Positions 18,201 to 27,096 of a stretch of DNA of 64,000 bases are shown here, in pieces. The notes under the pieces were generated by a model that did not search any database, had not been told where the DNA came from, and saw only the letters and a list, made by a program, of their open reading frames with translations. A program made the position numbers and the translations under genes. The stretch covers positions 39,504 through 103,503 of the forward strand of contig JAJFHX010000037.1 in NCBI GenBank assembly GCA_021775425.1, read 5' to 3'. The stretch is from Hyphomicrobiales bacterium (lineage in GTDB: Bacteria > Pseudomonadota > Alphaproteobacteria > Rhizobiales > HXMU1428-3). How positions within the stretch are numbered: the stretch's first letter is position 1; each line of letters starts with the position of its first letter.

Positions 18201-18803
18201 GCTGCAATTGATGTTAAGCCTTTAAAGCAAGTGCAGACTAAAGTTGCTGATAAAGCTGAAGCCAAGATAGATGAAAAGGCTGCTAAAAAAGACGATGTAA
18301 CTTTAGCTGATACACCTAAAGCAGATGCACCTAAATATTATGTTGTCCAAGCTGGGGATACACTTGGGAAAATTGCCAAGGAGACTTTGGGTGATGCGAA
18401 AAAATATAAGCTTATTCTCAAGCTAAACCCGAAGCTTAAAAGCGCTAATCTGATTTATCCAAAACAGAAGTTGCTCGTGCGCGGTGAGGCTGACGGGCAG
18501 GCTGAGATGGCTGATGCAGACAAAAAACCGATTAAGGTTGCAACGATTGCGGCTCCTATCAAAAAAGCAGTGGTTAAAAAAGAAGAAAAAGCTGAAACCA
18601 AAAAGAGTGATACCAAGCCTGAAACTAAAACTATGACAGGTTCTGATTATGTTGTTCAGCAGGGTGATAGCCTCTGGAAAATTGCTAAGAAAATTTATGG
18701 CAATGGTCAGAAATTCAGTGAGTTGATAAAACTGAACCCGAAACTTAAAAACAACCCCGGTGCTATTTATCCGAATTTAAAACTGAAAGTTAAAGCCGGG
18801 TAG
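15234..18803 (+). CDS. Giant LysM peptidoglycan-binding protein with repeated WxVPxG motifs
   Basis: A 1189-residue, highly charged envelope protein. Residues 5-26 form one transmembrane anchor, followed by a Lys/Glu/Ala coiled coil (about 30-105). A long low-complexity region carries seven copies of W-x-[VI]-[PA]-x-[GA]-x-x-P, with tryptophans at 198, 221, 278, 301, 428, 517 and 572. About residues 750-826 resemble an Ig-like fold (GKIVISGRSQADAKLSFYV, EGNWDF). Two LysM domains follow at about 1035-1082 (YYVVQAGDTLGKIA) and 1138-1187 (DYVVQQGDSLWKIA). LysM binds N-acetylglucosamine in peptidoglycan, so I infer an inner-membrane protein reaching the wall. LysM proteins with an Ig-like domain occur in Hyphomicrobiales; the W-P repeat I do not recognise. 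ATG start, with AAGG upstream. Confidence 0.88.
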   Translation: MSGVRFVSVIVAVVFTLLWGSIVVHSWQKNREARQIAYAERIKAEKLEVKRLEEEADRKAELARKKAEEMKAAALQAEKRKVAELKMEQKLAHADALANAANKEFNKHTDVHSIPLPLRKDAIEPDVLVADKKAEPEKAGEQEVVVAVSDEAEKLLATKVVEAKAPEKSVSDKTEDPVTDKLDVADAHEKSDGKKPLWVIADANSPEYDESKAVSVRHYVWTVPTGNDPIYTNHVGTKIAKIATKIKGEAVEAADVVGDKLVTIADGVKEKIVGKPVWTVPTGATPEYAGRDYETGVVAEWKVPDANEPDYDTSKIVVAKIEDRLSDVIPRGKDDIQKIKKKRTALAKVKKETMTEVVDERIETDNIEEGGVTEVTGNNRSVGEDLLRDFASREDRETAAGNEVVAGGKDTARLSKDMKTVPVRKYAWSVPDGVTPQYDDKVIAEAKPVEKTAPEKVAEKKSIDGVKIAENVTAKKAETKEKALAATTDEPQKKTSEKKTSEKKTEVKLADANKPIWVVPTGNQPFTSVVSQLERGLDKVADVAVEAGSEIADKVVAIGDNVKEAIAAPKKWEIPTGVTPGEDETVVAALEPEVKDADKKPVDTITPAAKLPAKAQDTDAPAKKAEDEEQSAQKADADEEGENEVVYSAKMQDSSEDEQIAVADVDDAASVKDGKIKDVESKVEKTVEKTVGLVSRIIKMIADPADKKTDKADLDNDPYKISRTDKVRFEAIKNLMIDQVDYSFSNVEKGEGKIVISGRSQADAKLSFYVGPRYLGDADADSEGNWDFSRELFIPQGKHIIQAQQMSDSGLSLARKTYPFAQLTAAKAPEGYDGGIGIELGDKALATLRSKLKKEEGLLLANGADKITESEPEISVSTPLPVKKPADLQETKSAVKEKVIKKDIEVAAVTTSIAIPLKKPMADTAPLKDEVKNAALLKAADDEAKNEKAAVKDEAASIADVEKDTAIKDTAIKDAAKKVTDNNDAEKKIAAIDVKPLKQVQTKVADKAEAKIDEKAAKKDDVTLADTPKADAPKYYVVQAGDTLGKIAKETLGDAKKYKLILKLNPKLKSANLIYPKQKLLVRGEADGQAEMADADKKPIKVATIAAPIKKAVVKKEEKAETKKSDTKPETKTMTGSDYVVQQGDSLWKIAKKIYGNGQKFSELIKLNPKLKNNPGAIYPNLKLKVKAG

Positions 18804-18840
18804 ATTTCTTCAATTTCATCTTCAACTGGTTTTTATGGTT

Positions 18841-18869
18841 GGGCAGGAAAAATTCCTGGCCCTTTATTG
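18841..18869 (+). terminator. Probable terminator of the LysM gene
   Basis: GGGCAGGAA and TTCCTGGCC flank a short A-rich loop (18841-18862), with one mismatch in the stem, then CTTTATTG. It lies 38 bp after the stop. Confidence 0.45.
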
Positions 18870-19031
18870 TGTTTGTGGCTTGCAAAGCCTTGAAAAACAT
18901 CTGACATAACCATAAGTAAAAACAGTTGGTTTCTCTGCCATTCTTTTTATTTTCTGATAGGATGCGCCGAACTGAATTAATTTTGTCCTCTGCATTTGTG
19001 AATAACAATCTGATTTCAGGAGCTTTCGTTC

Positions 19032-19055
19032 GCCCGGTATTCGCCGGGCTTGTTC
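19032..19055 (+). terminator. G+C-rich hairpin before the ABC transporter gene
   Basis: GCCCGG (19032-19037) and CCGGGC (19044-19049) with a 6-nt loop, then TTGTTCT. It may be a second terminator or an attenuator in the leader of the exporter gene. The rest of 18870-19154 shows no gene. Confidence 0.35.
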
Positions 19056-19154
19056 TGGCCGGATATTTCTGATCTTTTTGCCCTGGATTATAATAAGACT
19101 ATAAGCTGATTAATAATATAGCTCTATAATAGATAAAAGGTAATTGCTGCCCTT

Positions 19155-20993
19155 ATGCGACGGAAAAACAGACTGAATGGCACTGACCCTGAACAGGAGG
19201 TCGTTGACCCTGTTTCCGTTTTCAGATCATTGCTCCCTTTTGCCTGGCCGGAAGGGCGACCGGATCTAAAAATCAGGATTATCATCGCTTTTGCCGCCTT
19301 GCTGGCTGCAAAATTTGTCACCGTGGCTGTGCCCTTTGCTTATAAAGAGGCCGTCAATGCGCTCGACCAGCTTTATGGACAATCGGAAATTGTTGCGCTG
19401 GGGCTGGTGCCGATTGCGCTTATTCTTTCCTATGGTTTTGGGCGCATTATGATGATTGTGTTTAATGCGCTTCGGGATGGATTATTTATTCGGGTTGGCC
19501 AGAATGCGGTTCGCTCAATCTCAGTTGATGCGTTTCGGCATTTGCACAATCTTTCGCTCAGGTTTCATCTTGAACGGCGCACAGGAGAGCTCAACCGCGT
19601 TGTAGCACGGGCCAACACGGCGATAGAGCTGATCATTCGTATGGGTGTGCTTAATTTTTTGCCAACAGTGCTTGAACTCTTTCTGGTGTTTTCAATTTTT
19701 GCGGTGATGTTTGGCTGGGAATATGTAGCGGTTTTGCTGCTTACTTTGCTTGCCTATATTTATTTTACCATAAAGGCCAGTGACTGGCGGATTGATATTC
19801 GCCGGGATATGAACAACGCTGATAATGAAGCGGGGTCGCGTTCAGTTGACAGCTTGCTCAACTATGAAACCATTAAATATTTTGGCAATGAAGAAATGGA
19901 AGCCACTCGTTTTGACAAGGTGATGGCCGGTTATGAAAAAGCGGCATCGCGAACTTTCATTTCTCTTGGTGTGCTGAATGCGGGGCAGGCGGCGATATTC
20001 ACCATTGGATTGACGATCTGTATGCTCATGGCTGCGCAGGGGGTTGTCAGCAAGCAATTTACGCTTGGCGATTTTGTGATGATCAATGCGTTGCTTATTC
20101 AATTGCAAATTCCGCTTAATTTTCTTGGCATGGTTTACAGGGAAATTAGACAGGCGCTGGTTGACCTTGAAAATCTTTTCGGGTTGTTGGCCAAATACCC
20201 GGAAATTGTTGATGTACCCGGGGCCAAACCATTAGAGGTTACGGAAGGGGAAATTGAATTTAAGAATGTCAAATTTGCTTATGATCCGAAACGGCCGATT
20301 TTAAAAGATGTGAGTTTTGTTGTGCCAGCAGGCAAGATGACTGCGATTGTTGGCCCTTCGGGCGCGGGGAAATCGACCATATCGCGAGCATTGTTCAGGT
20401 TCTATGATTTAGCGAGCGGCGAGATTACCATTGACGGGCAGGACATTCGCCGCGTCACTCAAAAAAGTCTTCGTGCGGCGATTGGTATGGTGCCGCAGGA
20501 TACTGTTCTGTTTAACGAAACGATTTTTTATAACATTGCCTATGGGCGCCCGGATGCGAGCCGGGAAGAGGTACTGGAAGCTTCGCGCATGGCGCAGATT
20601 GATGGATTTATAAATCAATTGCCCGATGGTTATGATACCCATGTAGGTGAGCGGGGGTTAAAACTTTCCGGCGGTGAAAAACAGCGGGTCGCGATCGCCA
20701 GAACGATATTAAAGGGGCCGCCAATTTTGATGCTCGATGAGGCCACGAGTGCCTTAGACAGTTTTACCGAAAAAGAAATACAAGGGGCCCTTGACCAGGT
20801 GGCGCGCGAGCGGACAACGCTGGTGATTGCACACAGACTTTCGACAGTCATTCACGCGGATGAAATTCTTGTGCTTTCAAAAGGGCAGATTGTTGAAAGG
20901 GGCCGGCACGAGGCTTTGATTGAAAAAGGCGGAGTTTATGCTGATCTCTGGCGTCAGCAACGTGAAAAACGTAAAGAAGATGTGCCCGTTTAA
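19155..20993 (+). CDS. Atm1-type ABC exporter (ATP-binding/permease fusion)
   Basis: A 612-residue half-transporter: six transmembrane helices (about residues 30-330) and a C-terminal ATPase. Walker A GPSGAGKST is at 400-408, the signature LSGGEKQRVAIARTI starts near 504, Walker B is ILMLDEATSALD and the switch is IAHRLSTV. Membrane-domain segments RGELNR-like GELNRVVARANTAIE, NYETIKYFGNEE and LNFLGMVYREIRQ are typical of the Atm1/HMT1 group, which exports glutathione conjugates or a sulfur compound linked to Fe-S cluster assembly and metal resistance. It would work as a homodimer in the inner membrane. Substrate assignment rests on family knowledge only. Confidence 0.92.
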   Translation: MRRKNRLNGTDPEQEVVDPVSVFRSLLPFAWPEGRPDLKIRIIIAFAALLAAKFVTVAVPFAYKEAVNALDQLYGQSEIVALGLVPIALILSYGFGRIMMIVFNALRDGLFIRVGQNAVRSISVDAFRHLHNLSLRFHLERRTGELNRVVARANTAIELIIRMGVLNFLPTVLELFLVFSIFAVMFGWEYVAVLLLTLLAYIYFTIKASDWRIDIRRDMNNADNEAGSRSVDSLLNYETIKYFGNEEMEATRFDKVMAGYEKAASRTFISLGVLNAGQAAIFTIGLTICMLMAAQGVVSKQFTLGDFVMINALLIQLQIPLNFLGMVYREIRQALVDLENLFGLLAKYPEIVDVPGAKPLEVTEGEIEFKNVKFAYDPKRPILKDVSFVVPAGKMTAIVGPSGAGKSTISRALFRFYDLASGEITIDGQDIRRVTQKSLRAAIGMVPQDTVLFNETIFYNIAYGRPDASREEVLEASRMAQIDGFINQLPDGYDTHVGERGLKLSGGEKQRVAIARTILKGPPILMLDEATSALDSFTEKEIQGALDQVARERTTLVIAHRLSTVIHADEILVLSKGQIVERGRHEALIEKGGVYADLWRQQREKRKEDVPV

Positions 20994-21143
20994 GCTGGAA
21001 ATGGCTTTGGTTTTCTATCTGGTTTCAGACTTTGGCTCATGCGAATGCCGGATTTAGTTGGAAAGTGGTTGTGTTGGTGTTAAGTGTTTTTTGTCCAATA
21101 CGGAAGTTTGGAAAATTGGTGTTAAATATTCAAGAGGTTTGCC

Positions 21144-21857
21144 GTGTCTGATCACAATAGTATTATGGATAGTCTGGAAACTGTGTTGGTGCCGGTGCAT
21201 CGGGACGGGCATAAGTTTGTCGCGATCGCTGCTATACTCACCCTGATATTATTCTGGTTATGGTCACCGCTTGGCTGGATTTTTTCTATCATTACGATCT
21301 GGGTTGTTTATTTCTTTCGTGACCCTGAGCGGGTGACACAAACACGTGAAGGGCTGATCGTTGCGCCGGCTGATGGGAAAATAACTGGTGTTGATGAGGT
21401 TTTGCCACCAAAAGAACTTGGCCTCGGCGATGATCCATTGATGAGGATTTCTACATTTCTTTCGATCTTTGATGTGCATATACAAAGAGCGCCGGTGGCT
21501 GGGGACATTAAAGAAATTGTTTATACGCCCGGATTGTTTGTGAATGCGGTGCTTGATAAGGCCAGTGAAGATAATGAACGTAATGGTGTTGTTATTGAAG
21601 ACCTCAAGGGGAACCGGGTTGGCGTTGTGCAGATTGCGGGTTTGATCGCACGGCGTATTCTATGTTTTGTGAAAGAAGGAGAGGCTATTGGTGTTGGGGA
21701 ACGCTATGGTCTCATTCGTTTTGGCAGCCGGGTTGATGTTTATTTACCAAAAGGGGTTTCGCCGATGGTCTCTGTCGGGCAAAAGGCAATTGGCGGAGAA
21801 ACGATATTTGCTGATATGCGCTCAGATGAAGGCGAAAGAGAAGCTCGCACACATTAA
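21144..21857 (+). CDS. psd: Phosphatidylserine decarboxylase proenzyme
   Basis: A 237-residue short-type Psd that makes phosphatidylethanolamine. Two hydrophobic segments lie at the N-terminus (about 30-65). FLSIFDVHIQRAPVAG is the family core. The self-cleavage site is RFGSRVDVY, with cleavage between Gly194 and Ser195 giving the pyruvoyl group of the alpha chain. The start is GTG, supported by AGAGG 6 nt upstream; an ATG at 21165 is a weaker option. It is followed by pssA, the preceding enzyme of the same pathway, 82 bp downstream, and the two are probably co-transcribed. Confidence 0.95.
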   Translation: MSDHNSIMDSLETVLVPVHRDGHKFVAIAAILTLILFWLWSPLGWIFSIITIWVVYFFRDPERVTQTREGLIVAPADGKITGVDEVLPPKELGLGDDPLMRISTFLSIFDVHIQRAPVAGDIKEIVYTPGLFVNAVLDKASEDNERNGVVIEDLKGNRVGVVQIAGLIARRILCFVKEGEAIGVGERYGLIRFGSRVDVYLPKGVSPMVSVGQKAIGGETIFADMRSDEGEREARTH

Positions 21858-21939
21858 TTTGTGGTGCATGATATAATGGATTTGCTGCATTTACGTACTA
21901 TCGGGCGCTTGTTTTGTTCAATTGTTGGCACTATCCTGA

Positions 21940-23004
21940 GTGGGGGCCTTATGTGGTGGGGTATCGGATCTGAAGCAAGCTGATTGCTTTGATTTTGAAG
22001 GAGATATCGAGCTGGATCAGAATAACGATAAAAAACGGCCTAAAGCTGTGTTTGTTGCTGACAAAGAAACAATGGCTGAAGCCAGCAAAAATGGCGCCAT
22101 TGCCGGGGCCGAAGAAACACAACTGAATGGTGATAAAAAACTGGTCGGTAATAAAAAACCGGCAAGTGAAGCTTCATCGACGGCTGCTAAACCCAGGCGC
22201 AGGTTCCTGTTGCGCCGCCGTGAGCGGCGTGTGCCGCTTCGTGCGCTCATTCCAAATGTTATCACCCTAACGGGCCTTAGTGCCGGGCTGACATCTATTC
22301 GCATGGGTGTTGACGGGCGGATTGAACTGGCGATTGGTTTGATTGTTCTGGCGGCGTTTCTTGATGCGCTTGATGGCCGGGTGGCTCGTTTGCTGAAAGC
22401 GTCTTCCAAATTCGGGGCTGAGCTCGACTCGCTGGCTGACTTTGTTAATTTTGGTGTTGCGCCGGCTATTTTATTATTTACCTGGGGTCTGAATGACCTG
22501 AAAAGCCTTGGCTGGATTTCCGCTCTGGCTTTTGCGATTGCCGCAGCTTTGCGGCTGGCGCGCTTTAATGTGGCACATGATAACGAGACACTGGCCAAGT
22601 GGAAGGTGCGGTATTTTGAAGGGGTGCCAGCACCTGCTGGTGCGATGCTTGTGATGTTACCGCTTTATCTGCATCAGGGTGGGTTTGAATTTTTTAAATC
22701 GATGCCGCAATTAACAGCACTTTATATGCTGATTATTGCCGGTTTGATGGTGTCTCACCTGCCGACATTTTCGGGAAAACTGCTTGGATTGCGGATTAAG
22801 CTTAGTTATGCGATGCCGATTACAGCGGCGGGTGTGCTTGTTGCTGCGATTTTGTTTACCTATCCCTGGGTCACGTTATGTGTGATCTGTTTTCTTTATA
22901 TGGCCATGCTGCCACTTGGGTTTCTTGTCTATCAGAGGGACCTGGCGCGGCTTGGTGAAAATGGTGAATTTGAAGAACCGGTCAATGAGACGTCCTCCGA
23001 CTGA
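21940..23004 (+). CDS. pssA: CDP-diacylglycerol-serine O-phosphatidyltransferase
   Basis: A multi-pass membrane enzyme that makes phosphatidylserine, the substrate of Psd just upstream. The CDP-alcohol phosphotransferase motif is spread over DALDGRVARLL, SKFGAELDSLADFVNFG, i.e. D-G-x2-A-R-x8-G-x3-D-x3-D. About eight hydrophobic segments follow from residue 90. The N-terminus is uncertain: the GTG at 21940 gives 354 residues, with about 80 hydrophilic, Lys/Ala-rich residues before the domain, and has no Shine-Dalgarno. AAGGAG at 21998-22003 is instead 8 nt from an in-frame CTG at 22012. In-frame GTG 22048 and ATG 22072 are other choices. Confidence 0.93.
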   Translation: MGALCGGVSDLKQADCFDFEGDIELDQNNDKKRPKAVFVADKETMAEASKNGAIAGAEETQLNGDKKLVGNKKPASEASSTAAKPRRRFLLRRRERRVPLRALIPNVITLTGLSAGLTSIRMGVDGRIELAIGLIVLAAFLDALDGRVARLLKASSKFGAELDSLADFVNFGVAPAILLFTWGLNDLKSLGWISALAFAIAAALRLARFNVAHDNETLAKWKVRYFEGVPAPAGAMLVMLPLYLHQGGFEFFKSMPQLTALYMLIIAGLMVSHLPTFSGKLLGLRIKLSYAMPITAAGVLVAAILFTYPWVTLCVICFLYMAMLPLGFLVYQRDLARLGENGEFEEPVNETSSD

Positions 23005-23149
23005 CCTTTTTCGATATTTGATCTGCAGACTTACCATTCTGACATAATCCAGAAAAATTTTAAAAATTTTGAAACTCAGGCTCTGTTTTTACGTTTCTTT
23101 TATAAGCACTTCTTTTTCTAAAGGGGTGTTCTATGAAAAGGAGAACGTT

Positions 23150-23581
23150 ATGAGAGTATTATTGAATTCAATATTTGCGACTTTTATCACGATTGCGCTT
23201 GGTTTTGGGGTATCTGCTGCCTATTCAGCGCATCATAAGGGGCTTAAAGTCATGGGTGAAGACCAGGATGTTTCGTCTGGTACTGTGACGGCGTCTAAGA
23301 TTATGGCTGATAAAAACGGCTGGCTGGTTGTGCACCGGACAGATGATAAAATGAAGCCTGGCCCTGTTGTTGGTTATTCGCCGCTTAAAGCCGGTGAGAA
23401 TACCAATGTCACCGCGATTTTAACCGAGCCGGTTAAAAAAGGTGAAAAACTGATGCTGATGTTACATGCCGAGGATGGCGGTACCAAAACGGGTATATTT
23501 GAATATACCCTCGGGGCGAAAGAAGATGGCCCTGTAAAAGTTGATGGCAAGCTGGTGATGACTGTGATTACGGCAAAATAA
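23150..23581 (+). CDS. Exported DUF7282 domain protein
   Basis: A 143-residue protein with a signal peptide (FATFITIALGFGVSAAYS) and one small beta-rich domain. The pattern A..I.A..NGWLVVH, PGPVVGYSPLKAGEN, VKKGEKLMLMLHAEDG and a GIFEYTLG...DGPV end matches DUF7282, a domain better known from haloarchaeal surface proteins; the function is unknown. AAAGGAGA 8 nt upstream of the ATG at 23150 decides the start; an in-frame codon at 23069 would add 27 residues. Probably periplasmic. It stands alone. Confidence 0.75.
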   Translation: MRVLLNSIFATFITIALGFGVSAAYSAHHKGLKVMGEDQDVSSGTVTASKIMADKNGWLVVHRTDDKMKPGPVVGYSPLKAGENTNVTAILTEPVKKGEKLMLMLHAEDGGTKTGIFEYTLGAKEDGPVKVDGKLVMTVITAK

Positions 23582-23639
23582 CCAGCTAGAAGAATGAATA
23601 AAAATCGCTGGTAAGCACAGCTTGCCAGACTTGTCATCG

Positions 23640-23680
23640 GGCTGTCCGTTTTCTCCTCGGTACTTAGACGGGCAGCCTTT
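23640..23680 (+). terminator. Probable terminator between DUF7282 gene and radC
   Basis: GGCTGTCCGT (23640-23649) pairs with ACGGGCAGCC (23668-23677) with one mismatch, then TTTG. The loop is 18 nt. It lies between convergent genes. Confidence 0.4.
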
Positions 23681-23722
23681 GACCGTTTATAGATTGTTTA
23701 AGTGATATTTAAACTGCTGAGA

Positions 23723-24421
23723 TTAAATCAGCTGGAGTTGTTTTAAGCTTGCGTGCCCATCACGGCCGATGATCAGATGATCCAGAACCAGAATGCCGAT
23801 TTTATCCAGCGCATCGATAATTTCTTTGGTCATGCTGATATCTGCCCGCGAAGGGGTCGGGTCGCCTGAGGGGTGGTTGTGAAGCAGGATAATGGCGGTT
23901 GCGCCAACATCCAGACAGCGGCGCACAACTTCCCGCACATAAACGGGGGTGTGGTCGATTGTTCCCTCAGCCTGCACTTCGTCGGCGATGATCTGGTTGC
24001 GTTTATCAAGAAAAATGATGCGAAACTGTTCTCTTTGCTGGTGAGCCATGGCAACGGTGCAATAGCTGATCATCTGGTTCCAGGAGCTGATGATTTCCTT
24101 TTTTTCAAGGTTTGACTGCATCAGGCGAAGGGCTGAAGCTTTAATCAGTTTGATTTCTGTAATCACAGCATCTCCGACGCCGTTTACCTCTTTGAGGCGG
24201 GTTTCTGAGGCGTTGAGGACTTCTGAAAAACTGCCGAATTTTTCCAATAATAATTTAGCGAGTGGTTTGGTGTCTCTTCTTGGGATGGCGCGAAACAGGA
24301 TTAGTTCAAGCAGTTCATAATCCGGCATGGCTTCAGTGCCAGATTTCAGGAAACGCTGGCGTAACCTTGTGCGATGTCCCTGATAATGTTGCTGGTTCTG
24401 ACTGTCCTTAAACTCCCCCAT
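23723..24421 (-). CDS. radC: RadC family JAB-domain protein
   Basis: A 232-residue protein. The N-terminal half has a helix-hairpin-helix region ([17 protein letters not shown]). The C-terminal JAB/MPN metalloprotease-like domain carries the zinc motif as [19 protein letters not shown] (His-x-His ... Asp). The name DNA repair protein is historical; E. coli RadC is not clearly a repair protein and the biochemical role is unsettled. It starts 7 bp after map on the same strand, so the two are probably one operon. Confidence 0.92.
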   Translation of the reverse strand: MGEFKDSQNQQHYQGHRTRLRQRFLKSGTEAMPDYELLELILFRAIPRRDTKPLAKLLLEKFGSFSEVLNASETRLKEVNGVGDAVITEIKLIKASALRLMQSNLEKKEIISSWNQMISYCTVAMAHQQREQFRIIFLDKRNQIIADEVQAEGTIDHTPVYVREVVRRCLDVGATAIILLHNHPSGDPTPSRADISMTKEIIDALDKIGILVLDHLIIGRDGHASLKQLQLI

Positions 24422-24428
24422 GGTGCTT

Positions 24429-25235
24429 TTAACCGCTTTCTTTTGTCAGATATTCATGTTGCCAGCCACCTGGTGAATTGGTGAAGATTTCGTAGCCATC
24501 TTTTGTGACGGCGATGGAGTGCTCAAACTGGGCGGATAGGGCTTTATCTCTGGTGACAGCGGTCCAGCCATCTTTCAGGATTTTTACATCAGGTTTGCCA
24601 AGATTTAGCATTGGTTCAATGGTGAAGAACATGCCTTCTTCAAGGGTGATGCCTTCGCCCTTGCGGCCATAATGCAGGATATTCGGTGGAGTGTGGAACT
24701 GACGACCAAGGCCATGGCCGCAAAAATCTTTTACGATTGAACAGCGTTCGCTTTCACCATAAGTCTGGATGGCGTGGCCGATGTCTCCGGTAGTCGCGCC
24801 AGGGCGAACCACTTCAATACCTTTATACAATGCGTTGTAGGTGATATCCAATAACCTTGCCGCTTTGGTTGGGATGTTACCAATGGGGATGGTTCTGCTG
24901 GTATCGCCATGCCAGCCATCTACAATCAGGGTGATGTCGATATTCAGGATACTGCCGTTTTTCAGTGGTTTCTGATTGGGCATACCATGACAGACGACAT
25001 GATTTATTGAGGTGCAAATCGAGTATTTATACCCTCTGTAATGCAGGGTGGCGGGGATGGCGTTATGATCCATCGCAAATTCAAAGGCGCGATTATCGAG
25101 ATGCTCAGTTGTGACACCGGGCTGAGCTTCATTTACCAGCATATCGAGTGCTGCTGCCGCCAGCTGTCCAGCCTTGCGCATGCCCTCATAATCTTCCTTT
25201 TTATGAATGGGAATAACAGGTTTGTATCTGTTCAT
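24429..25235 (-). CDS. map: Type I methionyl aminopeptidase
   Basis: A 268-residue enzyme that removes the initiator methionine from nascent proteins. The metal-binding residues of the pita-bread fold are visible: the His of [13 protein letters not shown] region, Asp in [19 protein letters not shown], His in [12 protein letters not shown], Glu in FTIEPML and Glu in [10 protein letters not shown]. Length is normal for the bacterial short form without an N-terminal extension. It leads the map-radC pair, with radC starting 7 bp after its stop. Confidence 0.95.
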   Translation of the reverse strand: MNRYKPVIPIHKKEDYEGMRKAGQLAAAALDMLVNEAQPGVTTEHLDNRAFEFAMDHNAIPATLHYRGYKYSICTSINHVVCHGMPNQKPLKNGSILNIDITLIVDGWHGDTSRTIPIGNIPTKAARLLDITYNALYKGIEVVRPGATTGDIGHAIQTYGESERCSIVKDFCGHGLGRQFHTPPNILHYGRKGEGITLEEGMFFTIEPMLNLGKPDVKILKDGWTAVTRDKALSAQFEHSIAVTKDGYEIFTNSPGGWQHEYLTKESG

Positions 25236-25405
25236 ATTTACTGATCCGGCTCACACTTGTTCGTTGAATTCAGATGATTTTTTCAATATTTGCAGTTGAG
25301 ATTACTGTGATCTTGTTCTTGTTGGCAAGGGTTGTATTCACTTTCAAGACAAGTTGATCAGCCTAGATTTTTGTCAGTTCCAGTTGTCTTGCCTGCTTTA
25401 TCTGT

Positions 25406-26131
25406 TCAGCTAATTTTTACTGGTGATGTCAGTTTTATTTCTTCAGGAGTGAGTTCACATTTAAAAGCAAAGGCTTCCACCCCAGCATTCAAGGCATTTT
25501 TGAAGGCTGCCGCGTAGTTTTGGTCTATATCTTCGGCGATTTTAAACCGGGTTACGTCTGAGCGTTGGATGAGGTAAATCATGACGGCGCGGTGGCCTGC
25601 CTTTACCATTTCGCTGAGCTCTCCAAGATGTTTTGCGCCCCTTGTTGTGACACTGTCTGGAAATTCTGCGAGGTTTTTCTGGCGAAGCAGGTGAACATTT
25701 TTCACTTCGACATAGCAGTTGTTTCTGTTATCCGGGTTTTTCTGGTTGTTTTCCAGCAGGATATCAATGCGGCTGTTGGTGCCATATTTAACTTCACGTC
25801 GGAGAGTTTTGTATCCCTTTAATGGTTTGATTTTGCCATTCAGGATGGCTTCTTCGACGATTTTATTCGGGTGGCTGGTATTTATGCCAACGAGGGATGG
25901 GATATTATGATCTTTTACCTCGATCAGTTCCCAGGAATATTTCAGTTTCCTTTTCGGGTTGGTAGATTTTGAAAGCCACACTATTGAACCCTCCTGCTTC
26001 AGGCCCAGCATGGCGCCGGGGTTGGCGCAATGGGCCGTTGTCATTTCGCCGTTTTCAAGCTTGATATCTGCGAGAAATCTTTTATAGCGCTTTAACAGGG
26101 TGCCTTTTACCAAAGGGGTGTCAAATTTCAT
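25406..26131 (-). CDS. sfsA: DNA/RNA nuclease SfsA
   Basis: A 241-residue SfsA protein. Typical parts are LVKGTLLKRYKRFLAD at the start, AHCANPGAMLGL, LVGINTSHPNKIV, EVKYGTNSRIDILL and CYVEVKNVHLL, the last two forming the PD-(D/E)xK-like site (Asp, Glu-x-Lys). The older name, sugar fermentation stimulation protein, came from a genetic screen; nuclease activity is the current family description. It lies 170 bp upstream of map on the same strand and may share its transcript. Confidence 0.93.
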   Translation of the reverse strand: MKFDTPLVKGTLLKRYKRFLADIKLENGEMTTAHCANPGAMLGLKQEGSIVWLSKSTNPKRKLKYSWELIEVKDHNIPSLVGINTSHPNKIVEEAILNGKIKPLKGYKTLRREVKYGTNSRIDILLENNQKNPDNRNNCYVEVKNVHLLRQKNLAEFPDSVTTRGAKHLGELSEMVKAGHRAVMIYLIQRSDVTRFKIAEDIDQNYAAAFKNALNAGVEAFAFKCELTPEEIKLTSPVKIS

Positions 26132-26246
26132 TTCCAGGTGCCGTTTCGTTATTCGATTGTTGCCGCTTTTTTGGGGAATGAGTGTATGTTAGTTAGTGAC
26201 TTTGGAATGTTGTGTAAATTGAGGGCTCTAATAATGGACGGCCATA

Positions 26247-27056
26247 ATGACTGAACCAGATAAAAATTCAATGGGGAAAACAATGACAGATAATACTGGT
26301 TCTTCAACTGAAGATGTGACAGCTGCGCTGCTGGTGATTGGGGATGAAATTCTTTCTGGCCGGACAGTTGATCAGAATATTAATTACATCGCCAAACATT
26401 GCACCGCGACCGGCATCCGGCTCATGGAGGTGAGGGTTGTTTCTGACAATCAGGACCGGATTGTGGAGGCGCTTGATGCGCTGCGTCATGCCAATGACTA
26501 TGTTTTTACAACCGGTGGCATCGGCCCTACCCATGATGATATTACAGCTGAAAGTGTAGCCAAGGCGTTTGGGGTCGAGCTTGAGGAAAGTCAGGAAGCG
26601 ATCCGTATTATGCAGGAGCGCTATCCGGGTAAGGAGTTGACCAAAGGCCGGCGATTGATGGCGCGGATTCCTGTTGGGGGATTGTTGGTGCAAAACACGG
26701 TTTCAGGCGCACCCGGTTTTATGATTGGCAATGTGATTGTTATGGCTGGTGTGCCGAAAATTATGCAGGTTATGCTGGATGCTGTAACACCAAAATTGCG
26801 CAGGGGCTTACGGCTTATTTCGCGTCAGGTTGTGGTGCATCACCCTGAAAGCACAGTGGCTGAATTAATAGGCCGGCTTGACCTGGAGAATGAAACCGTA
26901 TCACTTGGCAGCTATCCTTATTTTAAGGAAGGCAAGGTCGGGACGACAATTGTATTAAGAAGTGTGGATGAAGATCGGCTTGGCAAAGTATGCGATGAAT
27001 TTAAAGCGGCGTTGACCGGTGAGGGCAAGACATTCGTTGAAGAGCCATATGAATAA
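26247..27056 (+). CDS. CinA/MoaB-type molybdopterin-binding domain protein
   Basis: A 269-residue protein with the MoCF_biosynth fold: LLVIGDEILSGRTVDQN, FTTGGIGPTHDDIT and VSGAPGFMIGNVIVMAGVP. This is the N-terminal COG1058 half of CinA without the C-terminal nicotinamide-nucleotide amidase. In this family the domain may act as an ADP-ribose or CoA/NAD-metabolite pyrophosphatase, or bind molybdopterin; the role here is unknown. Three starts are in frame: 26247, 26271 and 26283. The last has GGGGAA 5-7 nt upstream and may be the true one, giving 257 residues. Confidence 0.86.
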   Translation: MTEPDKNSMGKTMTDNTGSSTEDVTAALLVIGDEILSGRTVDQNINYIAKHCTATGIRLMEVRVVSDNQDRIVEALDALRHANDYVFTTGGIGPTHDDITAESVAKAFGVELEESQEAIRIMQERYPGKELTKGRRLMARIPVGGLLVQNTVSGAPGFMIGNVIVMAGVPKIMQVMLDAVTPKLRRGLRLISRQVVVHHPESTVAELIGRLDLENETVSLGSYPYFKEGKVGTTIVLRSVDEDRLGKVCDEFKAALTGEGKTFVEEPYE

Positions 27057-27096
27057 TCATATGTGCTGAATAATTGTTTGAGTGTGTGGTAATCGC

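Noticed and set aside
23698..23712. TTAA-N7-TTAA match (TTAAGTGATATTTAA) resembling a CtrA box
   Set aside because: It lies between two convergent 3' ends, just past the radC stop, where no promoter is expected; A+T-rich sequence gives such matches by chance.
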